In this document: in pieces, positions 42,875 through 53,862 of the stretch
Layout: each line of letters opens with the position of its first letter
Position numbering within the stretch: position 1 is the first letter of the stretch
NCBI GenBank assembly: GCA_032716605.1
Contig: JAVRFV010002372.1
Span: 42,980-106,979 of the forward strand
Direction of reading: 5' to 3'
From: Paralithodes platypus
Taxonomy: Eukaryota; Arthropoda; Malacostraca; Decapoda; Lithodidae
DNA: 64,000 bases
Notes under the pieces: model-generated
Database searches by the model: none
What the model was told of the DNA's origin: nothing
What the model saw: the letters and a program-made list of their open reading frames with translations, nothing else
Position numbers and translations under genes: made by a program

Positions 42875-45800
42875 ATGTCCATTTTGCAATGGAACCTTCG
42901 CAGTTTTTCTCTTCAGAGAGACGATTTGCGTTTTTTACTCTCTTCCCATTCCCCTAAGGTTGTCTGTCTCCAGGAAACTCGTCTTCTTTCTCCTCCGATT
43001 CCTGTTCCTGGCTACCGTTTTATCAGTTCTCCTCATTCTCTTTCCGACACTTGTATTCTCCTTCACCACTCTGTTCCTTATGAAGAGTTTTCCTGCCCTA
43101 CTTCCCTCCCTTGCACCTTTGTTAGGGTTTTTCTTGGTCTATGGATTACGGTTGTTTCTCTTTATTTCTCTCCTTCTGTTCCCGTCGATTTTGGCTCTTT
43201 TACCATGTTTTTAGCTCGGCTGCCTCCTCCGTTTTTATTGCTTGGTGATTCTAATTGTAGGCACACCCTGTGGGGTGATTCTGTCATTACCTCACGTGGT
43301 CGTGCATTAGAGTCTTTCATTACTAATAATAACCTCTTTCTCCTTAATACTGGTTCCCTGCCTCATTTTGATGCTAGAACACGTTCTTTTTCTTGTCTTG
43401 ATCTTTCTTTGTGTTCCCCTTCCCTGTCTCTTCTTTTTCATTGGTCTGTTTTGGAGGATTCTCTCTATAGCGACCATTTCCCTGTTCTGCTCTCTCCTAC
43501 CTCCTATTCTCCTGTCCCTGGTCCTCCTCGTTGGTGCTTCCAGCGTGCGGACTGGTCTACTTTTGCTTCACTATCTATCCCTTCCTTACCTCCGTCTGAT
43601 TTTTCATCTGTACATGATTTACTAGCCTTTTTTCTGGTCACTGATTTAAGTGTTGCCTTAGTCTCTATTCCTCGGACTTCCCGTCCTTTTACGTCTAAGT
43701 GTGTTCCTTGGTGGTCCCCGAACTGCTCCAAGGCTCTCCGCGTCAAACGAGCTTCTTGGAAGAGCTTTCGTCGTAAGCGTTTTACTCCCGCTCATGATCG
43801 TTCTTTTATACTTTTTCGTAAGGCGTCTGCCTTCCTCCGTCGCACAGTCAGGTCTGCTAAACGTCAGAGTTGGGTGTCCTATGTTTCCTCCATTACGTCC
43901 TTTTCTCCTGTTCAGTCCGTCTGGAAGCGCATTCGCAAGATTTCGGGCAAGCGTTTACCTCCTCATTCTCCTGTGCTTCATGTTGATGGGGAGTCTGTTG
44001 CTGACTCGGAGGCAGTCGCCGATCGTTTGGGTCTTTACTTTAGCTCGGTCAGTAGTGGCTCTCATCTCCCCCGGAATTTCATTCACTTAAAGCCGTCGCA
44101 GAGACTTCTCCAGTTGTTTTCACTCTGTCTTCGGCAGAGTCGTACAACGCCCCGTTTTCTTCCCGTGAGTTGCTCTCTGCTCTTCGTGCCTGTAAGGCTA
44201 CTTCTGAGGGTCTTGATGGCGTCCATAATTTAATGCTTAAGCATCTTTCCACTGAGGCTTTGGTATTTTTATTGGCTATTTTTAATGTGGTTTGGTCGTC
44301 TGGTGTTTTCCCTCCTGCATGGAGTTCTGCTCTTACTATTCCTTTTCTTAAGCCTGGTAAGTCGGGTTTCTCGCCCCAAGACTATCGCCCTATTGTCTTG
44401 ACGAGTTGTTTATGCAAGCTGTTTGAACGGATGGTTAATGTCCGCCTGATGTGGCTTCTAGAGTCACGTCAGCTTTTGTCTTCGACCCAGTTTAGTTTTC
44501 GGCGTGCTCGGTCCGCTATCGACCCTTTACTTAGTTTGGAGACCTACGTCCGGTCTGCTTTTGCTCGCCATGAGTCAGTTCTTGCTGTTTTCTTCGATCT
44601 CGAGAAGGCGTACGACTCCGCGTGGAAACATCATATTTTATGCCAACTCCGTTCTTTTCATGTCCGTGGTAATATGGGCGTCTTTATTCGTAATTTCCTT
44701 TCTTCTCGTTCTTTTCGTGTCCGGGTGAATTCCTCGTTTTCTCGGTTATTCCCTCAGATAGAAGGTGTACCTCCGGGTTCCGTTTTAAGTACTATCCTCT
44801 TTCTCATAGCCATTAATGGCATTATCTCTTCCCTTCCGGCTACGGTCAGGTCCTCCTTATATGTCGACGACTTTGCGATCTATGCGGCTGATTCGGATAT
44901 TGTTGCGTTACGCTCCCTATCCAATCGGCGATTGTGGCTGCCTCGTCATGGGCCACTGCTCACGGGTTTCGTTTTTCTACGACTAAATCTTGAGCTATGT
45001 CTTTCACTCGTCGCCACGTTATCCCGCGTCCTTCTCTTGAACTGTATGGTTCCGTTTTACCTTATCGCTCTTCGACTACCTTCTTGGGTCTTGTCTTTGA
45101 TTCCCGTCTTAACTGGGCAGCTCATGTTTCCTCTGTTAAGGTTGCTGCTTTGCACCATCTTCGTCTCCTCCAGACTCTGTCCCACCTCACTTGGGGTGCG
45201 GACCGGGCTCTCCTTCTTCGCCTTCACGTTGCCCCTGTTCTTTCTAAACTCGATTATGGTTGTCAGGTTTACTCATCAGCCTCTGACACAGTCCTCCATA
45301 AACTTGACTCTGTTCACCATTTCGGTTTACGTCTCGCCTTGGGTGCTTTTCGCTCTTCCCCTGTTGAAAGCCTCTATGCTGAATCCGGCGTCCCTTCTTT
45401 GTACCGACGTCGGGCCCTTCTCTCTCTCCGGTACTACGCCCGGTCGCTTCAGTTTCCTTCCTTGCAGACCTCTCTTCTTCCTACTGTTCCTGTTCCGTCT
45501 CATTCTCGCCTTCGGCCCCCTTTCCTTTCTCGTATGGATTCCTTACTTTCTCATTCTTCGTTTTCCCCCTTCCACGTTCTTCCGCTCCGGCTCAGTAAGT
45601 GTCCTCCTTGGCTCCTTCCTCGTATTTCCTTGTGTCCCTCTATTCTTCCTTGTTCTAAGTCCTCTACCCCGCCCCCAATTCTTTGTTCTCGTTTCCTTGT
45701 ACACCTTACACAGCATTCTTCTTCTACCCCGGTTTACACTGACGGCTCCCGTTCGTCTTCTGGCGTCGGGTTTGCCATCCTTTTTCCTTCTCGTTCTTAT

Positions 45801-46445
45801 CAGTATTCTCTCCCTTCTCCAGCTGGTGTTCTGACTGCCGAACTTTACGCTATCTTCTTTGCCATCCACGATTGGCTTGTCAGTCTTTCTGCTCGGAAAA
45901 AGGTTGTCCAATTTTGTTGGGTGCCTAGTCATCTTGGTGTCCGTGGAAATGAGCAGGTTGATGTTCTCGCTCGCGACGCTGCGGCGGTCCGATCAACTTC
46001 TCTCTCTATTCCCACCTCTGACTATTATCCAGCTATCTCTGCCTTCCTCCTGTCTCGCTGGCAAACCATGTGGTCTTCTCTTTCCTCTAATAAGCTCTGC
46101 ACTGTTAAGGCCTCCGTTTCTGCCTGGGCTGACCCCTCTCACCGTGTTCGCCGTTGGGAGACTGCATTGGCCCGGCTTCGGCTAGGCCATACCAGACTTA
46201 CCCTCTCCTTCCTCATGTCCTGCTCGCCTCCACCTCTTTGCTCCCGGTGTGGTGTTCAGGTTTCTATTTATCACATTTTCCTTGACTGTCCTCTATTTTC
46301 TTCGGCCTGTCGACGTTATTTTCCCTTTCTATTTTCCCTTGGTCGTCGTCCTTGTCTTGCCGATCTCCTCTCAGAGTCCCCTTTCTTTTCCGTTGACCAC
46401 GTAATGGCTTTCCTTTCCTCTCTCAGACTCCTTAACGATATTTAA
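42875..46445 (+). pseudogene. LINE ORF2: endonuclease, reverse transcriptase, RNase H
   Basis: The enzyme for target-primed reverse transcription. The ATG at 42875 opens MSILQWNLRSF, the usual first strand of the APE-type endonuclease, followed by VVCLQETRL (catalytic E), LLGDSNCRHTLWG, and SDHFPVLLS (catalytic DH). The RT is in another frame: GKSGFSPQDYRPIVL, motif A LAVFFDLEKAYDSAW, motif B EGVPPGSVLSTILFL, catalytic SLYVDDFAIYA (about 44865). RNase H in a third frame has D in VYTDGSRSSSGVG, E in TAELYAIFFA, and D in NEQVDVLARDAA (about 45955). A CSRCGVQVSIYHIFLDC tail ends it at 46445. Frameshifts near 44088 and 44920 and a TGA at about 44991 (CGA to TGA would explain it) break the protein into three. 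Confidence 0.92.
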
Positions 46446-46854
46446 CTTCCTTTCCTTCTAACACTCCGTTTCCTGCTTTAGTGCCATATGGCCTTTGTTG
46501 CCTGGTGCTAGAAATGTATTAATGTTATGTTATGTTATTAATTATATTCTGGCAACTATTGCACAATTTTATTCAGCTTAGAAAGGATGTTTGCCCATTT
46601 GAAGTCTAGACTATCTCAATCCTTTTAGCTACCATATATCCTTCCTAAGCTTCATAACATTTTCTTTATGTAACGGAAATATAGATTTCACCGGTACTGG
46701 AAGGATTAACTATAATTAATTATTTTATATATGTATATTCATATTTTAATAATGTATCACTTAGCTCTACTCCCACTAGTTCAGTATATTTTGATAGAAC
46801 TAAACTTAAATATGCCCTTAAATTCCTCCTTTTCAATACTTGTGTTAGATTCGG

Positions 46855-47560
46855 GCCTTACATTTTCAAACAATATTAGGATTTCCTATGGGCGGAAATG
46901 CTAGCCCTTTAATTGCAGATTTATTCTTTCTTGCTTGCTTTATAATTTAAATAGCCTATATAAAAGACTTGCTTGACAGTAGCAAGAAGAAAAATATAAT
47001 CCCAGGAAAATTCGCACTTGCTAAATTAAGTAATAGTAGATATATTGATGATATTCTCGTTTGCAATTTGTTAAATCTTAATAAAGTTGCTAAACTTATT
47101 TATCCTAATTCAATTCCCTTCACACAAGTTAATGTAAATTATGAAGTTGAAAATGTTTTTATATAAATGGGCCTACAGAGAGTGTTAATGAACAGTGCAT
47201 ACTTAAAGTATATCACAAAGTTGATTTTAATTTTAACGTAATAAACTTTCCTTTCCCTTGTAGTACTATTAATAGTAAAATAAAAAGAAAACAATTATTC
47301 AGTTATTAAGATTTTGTAAAATTTGCACTATATGACTTTTGGGCTAGAGCTAGGTTACTATACAGACTTAGTAGACAGCTTTTGAGGCAAGTAAATTGTT
47401 GCATAAATTTAATCTTTTTAGGGTCAATTATTGTGACTGTATTCTAAAATTTGACTTCTATAATTTTAATCATGCATTTTTAACTTCAAGTTTCTTGTAT
47501 AACCTCTTCTTACCTTTTGTTTGTATTTGTTTTTCTTTTTCTATTTTTGATTTTTTTAAA
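46855..47560 (+). pseudogene. Penelope-like reverse transcriptase remnant
   Basis: Plus-strand pieces in several frames: LGFPMGGNASPLIADLFF (about 46879), NSRYIDDILVCN with a catalytic YIDD box (47035-47070), KVDFNFNVINFPFPCSTIN (about 47216), DFWARARLLYRLSRQLLRQ (47335-47390) and RVNYCDCILKF (about 47430). The order and the 'GxPMGxNxSPLIADLF ... RYIDDxL ... FNFxxxNFPF ... ARARLL' pattern match the RT type found in Penelope-like and related elements of aquatic animals. The N-terminal half and any GIY-YIG endonuclease are not visible. Assignment to a clade is tentative. Confidence 0.6.
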
Positions 47561-47820
47561 TTGTTCTTGTTAAGAGTACTGTACTCTTTTTAAATCTGTT
47601 GTTGCTTCTTTATAGTTTGCAATTTTTCTTTTATTATATTATATCTTCATTGTTTATAGTATCAATTGCGTGCTATTGCGATATCCTTAGTTTATTTGTA
47701 CGATAAATTTAGGTTATTTGTAGGGTAGTTATTGATAGGGGTCAGTTGAGGCATGCTATGCTTACAGGTACCTACCCGATAGCACTATTGTTAATGTCTT
47801 GTCAGGTTGCAAATTTGATT

Positions 47821-48178
47821 TTAAAGGTGGGGGCGCATGGGTTGAGGTAAACATGGACTAATAATCGCCAACCTGCATATAATTATCTTGTAAAATGCAA
47901 TGTCACTGAAATAATTATTAACAATGGTATAAAGGATTTTGCGGATCGTCTATACCGTGCCTGTGATGTCATAGTGACGTCACACCAGTATCCTTAGCCT
48001 AGACTGGATGGTGGACTTACACTCTTGTGACGTCACAGGCCCGGTATAGACGATCCACAAAATCCTTTATACCATTGTTAATAATTATTTCAGTGCCATT
48101 GCATTTTGCAAGATAATTATGTACAGCTTGGCGATTATCATTCCATGTTTATCTCAACCCATCAGCCCCCACCTTTAA
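47821..48178. mobile_element. 358-bp foldback element, almost fully palindromic
   Basis: The left arm 'ttaaaggtgggggcgcatgg' ... 'gtgatgtcatagtgacgtca' pairs along its whole length (about 165 bp, over 90%) with '...tgacgtcacaggcccggtat' ... 'cccccacctttaa'. Only about 25 bp at the centre ('tccttagcctagactgg') are unpaired. It contains CRE-like TGACGTCA sites (two copies, one per arm). No ORF. A MITE or other hairpin-forming sequence. Confidence 0.85.
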
Positions 48179-48739
48179 TAGAACATTTTGACACTAATTG
48201 TAGTTTCTGTATTTATGCAGAGTTTAGTAAAATTTACCAGAACGTCCCAGACTTTCCAAATTGACTAATTCCTTGAACGTGACGACAGTGAGTTATGTGT
48301 GCGATTAGTTTGCTTGGGAACCAGATTAACTTGCACATGTAGTAATGTAAACCCTATGTAGTGGATTGTTCTTTTATTTATAAATTATTATTTTACTTAA
48401 GTGTTGTTTCCACATAGCGATTTTAATCAGTTTTCTTTTTACTGTATTTGTATAAGTTTTGGTTTTATTTTGAAAGTTTTCAATTATAATTAAGAAGATG
48501 CCAGGCTATGATTGGTCATATAAATTGACAGAATAGGGCAGGCTGAATTCTGATCTTTGCTAATATTGTTCTTAACACTAGTAACTAGATTAAATTTTTA
48601 AAAAAGCATGTGATCCTCCGGAATTAGACTTTAAAGCTGCCAGATCCACTATTGCTCATAAAAATTTACAGAAAAAGCGCTAGTTTGACAGACTTAAAGG
48701 AAGCTAGTAATTGTAGTGCAGTACTGTACCTAGATATGT
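48179..48739. other. AT-rich interval, nothing recognised
   Basis: No gene. Contains the short dispersed block 'ggttttattttgaaagtttt' (48461) also seen at 8650 and 53020. Confidence 0.4.
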
Positions 48740-48875
48740 GTGATTTGTTTTTTGTTTTTCTGATGTGTTGTGATGTCCCTATTCGGGCTCTGTCTCGGCC
48801 ACCCCCATTAAAAAAAAAAAATGGGGAAGGTGCCAGAGTATATAGGCTACATACATATTTACATACTGTACTGTT
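48740..48875 (+). repeat. (ATAC)n-tailed fragment
   Basis: 'cgggctctgtctcggccacc', an A12 run, then 'gccagagtatataggctaca' and 'tacatatttacatac'. Same family as 9116 and 53270. Confidence 0.5.
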
Positions 48876-49034
48876 TTTGTTTTGTTTTTTCTTACGGGTA
48901 ATTTGAATACAAACTTGAAAGCCACTCTTGTGTATTAACATGAACAGTATTCCGTTTAATATTTAAAGTAATACAATGTTTTTAAAGGAGAGGTTTTTGC
49001 TATTTCTGGATCTCCTTTTCCATCATGTTGACCC

Positions 49035-49295
49035 ATACTAGTTTGGAGATTTTAAGAAATTCGCCCCAGTTAAGAAATGTTAAGACCTTTAGTCCCATTT
49101 CTTTGTCAATATTGTATAATGAAGTTTCATGTCATTTAGGGGTTCTTTTTTCCTGGTGAGCGATAGCGAGCCTGTAATTGAGGAGGAAGTCGCCTCTCCG
49201 TCAAAAATGTCTAATGAAAAATTAGAAATATATACAAGGGGGTTCTTGTGGGTGTTATAAGCTTGACAGAGGTCTAGGGAGCAAACTAAAAAAAA
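49035..49295 (-). repeat. 'GCTCGC' family repeat, copy
   Basis: 'ttcgccccagttaagaaatg', 'cctggtgagcgatagcgagc', 'ctgtaattgaggaggaagtc', 'agcttgacagaggtctaggg': a full-length copy in reverse orientation. Confidence 0.65.
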
Positions 49296-49551
49296 AAATT
49301 AGTCACTGTAAATGTATTGAACCTCTTATCACTTTTAAATGTACAGTTGGCCAAATAAATAATGTTTCTGCTTTGATTGTTTGGCTCTGTGCTGTATTTG
49401 TCACGGATGTTGAATAGGGTGTGTAAGGTAAGCGTAGGAACATGTTTGTATAGCTTACTCAAAACTAAGAAATATGGTTTAGATATTCTGATCCCTATTC
49501 TTGATAATATTCTTGGTTCAGAGACATCTATTTGGCTGACTGTATAGTTAT

Positions 49552-49760
49552 GCCGGTATCACACGAGAGCTTTTATAGTAAACATTCGATGATCAAAAAA
49601 ATTCTGGCAACATTTCTGGAATATTTCGCACTGGTGTCGGAAACTAGACTGCTGGTAGATGAACTTAGGTAACAGAAAAATATTAAATGTTTACCTTATG
49701 AGCTGCCAGACCAGTGTTAAGGATAAATGTCTAGTGAAAAAGCGCTCGTGTGATACCGGC
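49552..49760. mobile_element. Intact 209-bp MITE ('GCCGGTATCACACGAG' ends)
   Basis: Left 'gccggtatcacacgagagc' and right 'gcgctcgtgtgataccggc' are perfect inverted ends of about 18 bp. The middle is continuous where the copy at 15349-17606 is split by a LINE, so this is the empty-site reference. Confidence 0.9.
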
Positions 49761-49884
49761 TTTACTAAAACCTGAACCAGAGACGAATGCTGTCTAGAAT
49801 TGGCTGTATTTAACTACCTTCAGAGGTTAATGCCAAATATTAATATGTAATGGAGTTTGTCACTTTATGCAAAATTAAAAAAAT

Positions 49885-50110
49885 AACCACCATGCACTCC
49901 CTTCTCAAGAGCTGGCTAAAGTGGGTGCCCTGAAGTTTCCGGGACTTGGACAGTTGCCACAGATTGCTAGAGCGCACCGTCCACCACAGCACTGGCGTCT
50001 GCCTATTGGCAGATGCACTTGCTGGCCCGAGCCTCGAACCCTCAACCACTCTTGTCTGTTTGCATGCTAGTGCCATCTTCTCTAGCCCTCACTCAGGCAA
50101 AAGTCCTGTC
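49885..50110 (-). mobile_element. tRNA-derived SINE (family B), copy 2
   Basis: Shares 'ccaccatgcactccc', 'ctcaagagc', 'gtgggtgccctga', 'acttggacagttgccacaga' and 'gcctcgaaccctcaacc' (B-box on minus) with 9885-10075. Confidence 0.65.
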
Positions 50111-50394
50111 GCCTATTACGCCATACAGCTCTAACCCGTCTCTCCCCCATCACCCTATACCCTCACAACCAAACCCCTCAGTGTGCCACCTGGTGGTATA
50201 ATATGCACGTTTGGTATGTTAAGGCAGGAGAGGCGACAGGACTTTTGCCGCCAACTGTACATACTAGCAGCAGTAGCAGGGCATCAACACACCAACAGTA
50301 CTTCATAACCGTGAGATACCAGGAGTCGGACAGTGGAAGGGAGGAGGTGGAGTGAGGGAGGGTGTTTGGGTGGACCTAGAATGATGTGGGCTAT

Positions 50395-50637
50395 AATAAT
50401 AATAATAATAATAATAATAGTTCTTAAAGCTAGCGCATGCTAAGCCAGCTAAGGATAGCCCAATAAGGCCGATTAGGCGTATTTCCATTGGGGTCCTGTA
50501 CTACTAGCCCATCCCCTTTCTCATGAGGGATGGTAACGACTCTGTGCTTGTGAAAAATCTTTAATGCGCCGAGCGTGGGCGCGATCCCGGGCCTTCTGGG
50601 TGGAAGTCCGAGACGCTAGTCACTACACCAGCGAGGG
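50395..50637 (-). mobile_element. tRNA-derived SINE (family A), copy 2
   Basis: Nearly identical to 26360-26598. The B-box reads gcgatcccggg (one change, GGGATCGC on minus) and the (ATT)n tail is about nine units. Confidence 0.8.
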
Positions 50638-50906
50638 TACGCCGGTCTGATCTAAAAATAAAGAACTAGACAGGCAGCCTTTCAAAGGGCCGCCTGGAAA
50701 GCTGCCATTTAGGACGTGAGACTAACCACATTCTCTGGACAAAACGGTCTTTAAACTTTTATGTATGTATGTAATGGGGTTGGGGATGTGTGTGCGAAAT
50801 TGCCAAATTATGATTTCACCGAGATGGTGAGAACACAAGACTTGCGCAGCAAACTGTACATTCATTTTATATAGACTAAATATTCTGATATTCATTATAC
50901 AGGTCC

Positions 50907-51398
50907 TTAACCCTTATTTAGCGGGGTCCGACTCTAGTCCGTATAGAGAACACCAGCCCAAAGAGCGGGGCCCGACCTGAGTCCGTGTGCAATTTTGGCG
51001 CAATATTGGCTCTGAGAGAGAGAGACAAGCGACGGGAGGAGCATAGGTTGCCTCATGACCGCTCGCCACGGCCGCCGTGGGCCTACTGACATTTATTCCA
51101 CACACATCCACCCTCCTTCCCTCGCTACACACGTAATTATGTAACGAAATGACCTTATTTTAGCGATTTTGCCCTTTGGTTGCACGATCGTTGCAAGACA
51201 ACCAGTGATCGTAGAAGGATGGTTCAGGTGTCATTGGAAAGCTCAATTAACGCGCTTTCAAGGATACATAATTGTATTACGCTCTGGCTCTTGTTTATGC
51301 ATGAAAAAGAGCACGGAAACAAAGGCCATTTATGGTAATAAAAAAAACGCTGGGCGGCACGGTAAAATATACTCCACCACCCGCTCTTAGGGTGTTAA
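50907..51398. mobile_element. ~490-bp MITE, copy 2
   Basis: Inverted relative of 32949-33436. Ends 'ttaacccttatttagcgggg' and 'ccgctcttagggtgttaa'. It contains a (GA) run at 51015 and 'ggttgcacgatcgttgcaag'. Confidence 0.8.
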
Positions 51399-51504
51399 AC
51401 GGATCATCCTACAGCTTGTTCTTGCATGGGGTCACAGCTGGGGTGTGCAGGTGGATATCCTCGGGTTGCGTCCTTGTTGGGATCTTTGTCGGTGTCCCCC
51501 ACCC

Positions 51505-52535
51505 ATCAAGGGCAGAGTGTTTGTAGACCTGGAGAAAGCCTTTGATAGGGTGTCCAGAGAAGTTGTGTAGTGGGTTATGAGAAAACTTGGCGTAGAAGAG
51601 TGGTTGGTGCGTGTGATAATGTAGATGTACGAAGACTCACGAATGGCAGTGAGGGTGAAAGGTGAACTGAATGAGGAGTATACAGTTTGTGTCTGAGTTC
51701 ACCAGGGCTCTGTGTTAAGCCCTCTCCAGTTTATGGTTCTGGAGGCACTATCTGGTGATTTCAGAGTTGGGCTCCCCTGGGAACTGCTATACGCAGATGG
51801 CCTAGTACTTATCGCAGATAGTGCACGGGATGCCAAGGCAATGTTCAGAAGATGGAAAAAGGGCATGGCTAGTAAAGGGTTAAGAGTTAATATATATAAA
51901 ACGAAGGTTTTACACAGTGTATTAAATCTAGGAAAGGTAGAAAAAAGTGGGGCATACCCATGCGCAGTATGCAGAAAAGGCGTGGCAGCGAACTCAATAC
52001 AGTGTGCTGTCTGCCGCAGCTGGGTACATCACGGCAAGAAGCGCTGCACTAGAATATAGGGACCTCTACCTAGGAAGAAGTCCAAAATTGAGAAATATGT
52101 ATGCATAGTATGCAAAGGTGAGCTTGTATTCAATGACCGGCTCGAGAGTGATAACTTTGGCAATGAGGCACTGGAGATGGTGGACAAGTTTTGCTACTGG
52201 GGAGATATCATCTCTGCCGGTGGTGGGGCCGAGGCCGCCACTATCGCCAGAATTAGTTGTGGCTGGGGAAAGTTTAAAAAACTGTTGCCACTACTCATCA
52301 TGAAATGACTCCCTCTCCCCATGAAGGGAAAGGTGTATGCTTCATGTGTTACGAGTGCAATGACATGCTTCAGAAACGTGGTCTGTCAAAGCGGATGATA
52401 CCAACAGAATGGAACACAATGGGATGAAAATGGCAAGATGGATTTGTGGTGCCAAACTACAATATAGGATATCAAGTGAAGGGCTAAGGAGAAGGTTGGG
52501 TATCAAGAGTATCAGTGATGAAATGCGTACTAGTA
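51505..52535 (+). pseudogene. LINE reverse transcriptase remnant with C-terminal zinc finger
   Basis: Frame fragments: VFVDLEKAFDRVSREV (RT motif A, 51516), a VHQGSVLSPLQFMVLEAL motif B (51696), LLYADGLVLIADS (motif C, with ADG where ADD is expected), and WKKGMASKGLRVN. A cysteine-rich segment then follows: PCAVCRKGVAANSIQCAVC and RSWVHHGKKRC, a PHD-like finger C-terminal to RT. After that come a GELVFNDRLESDNF block and a DIISAGGGAEAATIARI block. Stops interrupt it several times. The missing second catalytic Asp in YADG would also inactivate it. A related 3' piece is at 19780-20535. Confidence 0.8.
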
Positions 52536-52868
52536 TGCGGAAGTTGGATCTGTAAACATAAGTATTATACAGAAATGCAATAATAATGTAGGTCACTGAT
52601 GGATAAAAGGTATGCTTAATTTGCTTAGATAGGTTTATAATTTTACTACAACCGTATTTTGGCTGGTAATTCTGGTATAACCGTCTTGATGGTGTTATGG
52701 TTAGAGTGTGTGGGTTCTGTATGTGATATCCTTGGAGAATTACATGCTTTTATTAATTTAATTTGGAGTGTTATTGGTGTACAGAAGATGTTAAAAATAT
52801 TGATGTCTACAGCTCCAACTTCTTTATAGCCTGATACTCGCAAGTGGTCAATTGTGTACAACTGAAGC
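52536..52868. mobile_element. Fold-2 MITE, copy 4, with SINE C fragment inside
   Basis: 'gcggaagttggatctgtaaa' at the left; 'tacagctccaacttctttat' 'agcctgatactcgcaagtgg' at the right. Between about 52676 and 52790 a decayed family C SINE ('aaccgtcttgatggtgttat', 'ttattaatttaatttggagt') interrupts it. Confidence 0.65.
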
Positions 52869-53269
52869 AATTGAGGGTAGTCCATAAAACCCTTATTATT
52901 CAATATATACTGTTATAAATTCAAACATTATATATTGCATTTTATTATTTGCTAAAGCGTTATTTGCATATAGCTATCTTGATAAGTTCTTTTGCCTTTA
53001 TATTGTGTCATCCCTGTTTCGGTTTGTTATTTTGCAAGTTTTACATTATATTAACATACACACACCATTAAGCCATAATTTTGCTAAAGACAGAAATCCT
53101 GAATATGATTGAGGATATATTGAACTATCCTAAATTGCCCCAGGTGTCCCACATTAAGACTTACCTCCTTTGATGGTATTTAATTTAATGTTAGAACTAG
53201 TATAATGTTTTTGCTTTTTGTATTTTATCTATCATCTACAGTATTTGCTTATGCCCATTCCCCATTTTT

Positions 53270-53385
53270 TATTCTACTGGGGGTGGCCGACTTGAGACAG
53301 AGCCCGAATAAGGACAATACAACAAAAAATACAAACAATGAACACAAAAACAAAAACACAAATTCACACACATCTAGGTACAGTA
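53270..53385 (-). repeat. (ATAC)-family fragment
   Basis: 'gggggtggccgacttgagac', 'agagcccgaataaggacaat' and 'aaacacaaattcacacacat' match the bodies at 20630-20695 and 48760-48790. The tail is missing. Confidence 0.5.
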
Positions 53386-53862
53386 TTTTATAAGCTGTAT
53401 CAAATTATCTACGGTAATGATAGCCTGAATAGAATATCAAAATGCTGCATAATTTTCAAGATGATAAATATTTACAACGTACTGTACATATCTGTAGTCG
53501 TTTTTTTCTTTTCTCTCCAGCTGATGGTAAATTGCCATATCTTCATCTCAATTACTCATCTATTACGAAGATTTTATAACTAAATATGTTGCCGATTATG
53601 AAAACTTGGCAATAAGATGATGCAGACATAGTAGTTTCATATTTGTTCATTAAATATCGAGAAATCAGCTGCTAAAAGATTCAATTTGCCATCAGGCCCA
53701 GGGGACCGTTTTTTGGACATTAAAAGTCCTATGTAGCCCAAACTAAAAGTCCTAGAGAATTCTAACTGGTGCCATTCGCTTTCTCTCGCCGAGCTGCTTC
53801 TAGACATGGTCGTAGACTTTTTTTATATATATTTTGTAACTATATATCCGTTTTTAATTATA
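53386..53862. other. AT-rich interval, nothing recognised
   Basis: No gene or clear repeat. It borders the foldback block. Confidence 0.4.

Larger units (their letters stand above)
39704..46535 (+). mobile_element. Near full-length I/Jockey-superfamily LINE (6.8 kb)
   Basis: Bounded by a perfect 14-bp duplication TATTAATTATATTC (39690-39703 and 46536-46549). It starts in a GC-rich 5' UTR ('cccgccgttagggagcca') and ends in an (ATGTT)n tail. It carries ORF1 with CCHC knuckles and ORF2 with endonuclease, RT and RNase H. RNase H places it with I-type rather than Jockey-proper elements. Codons are strongly C/T-rich on the sense strand, so opposite-strand open frames are shadows. Confidence 0.92.
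39665..46709. mobile_element. Fold-1 MITE, copy l, split by the I-like LINE
   Basis: 39665-39703 ('tttacccatatagtactggt') and 46550-46709 ('ggcaactattgcacaatttt', 'cagcttagaaaggatg', 'atatccttcctaagcttc', 'ggtactggaaggattaa') are the two halves of one element. Confidence 0.8.

Noticed and set aside
40210..43746. Arg/Gly/Glu-rich minus-strand frames opposite the I-like LINE
   Set aside because: They result from the C/T-rich sense strand of the LINE.
50303..50488. Frame with a run of tyrosines
   Set aside because: Produced by the (ATT)n tail of a SINE.
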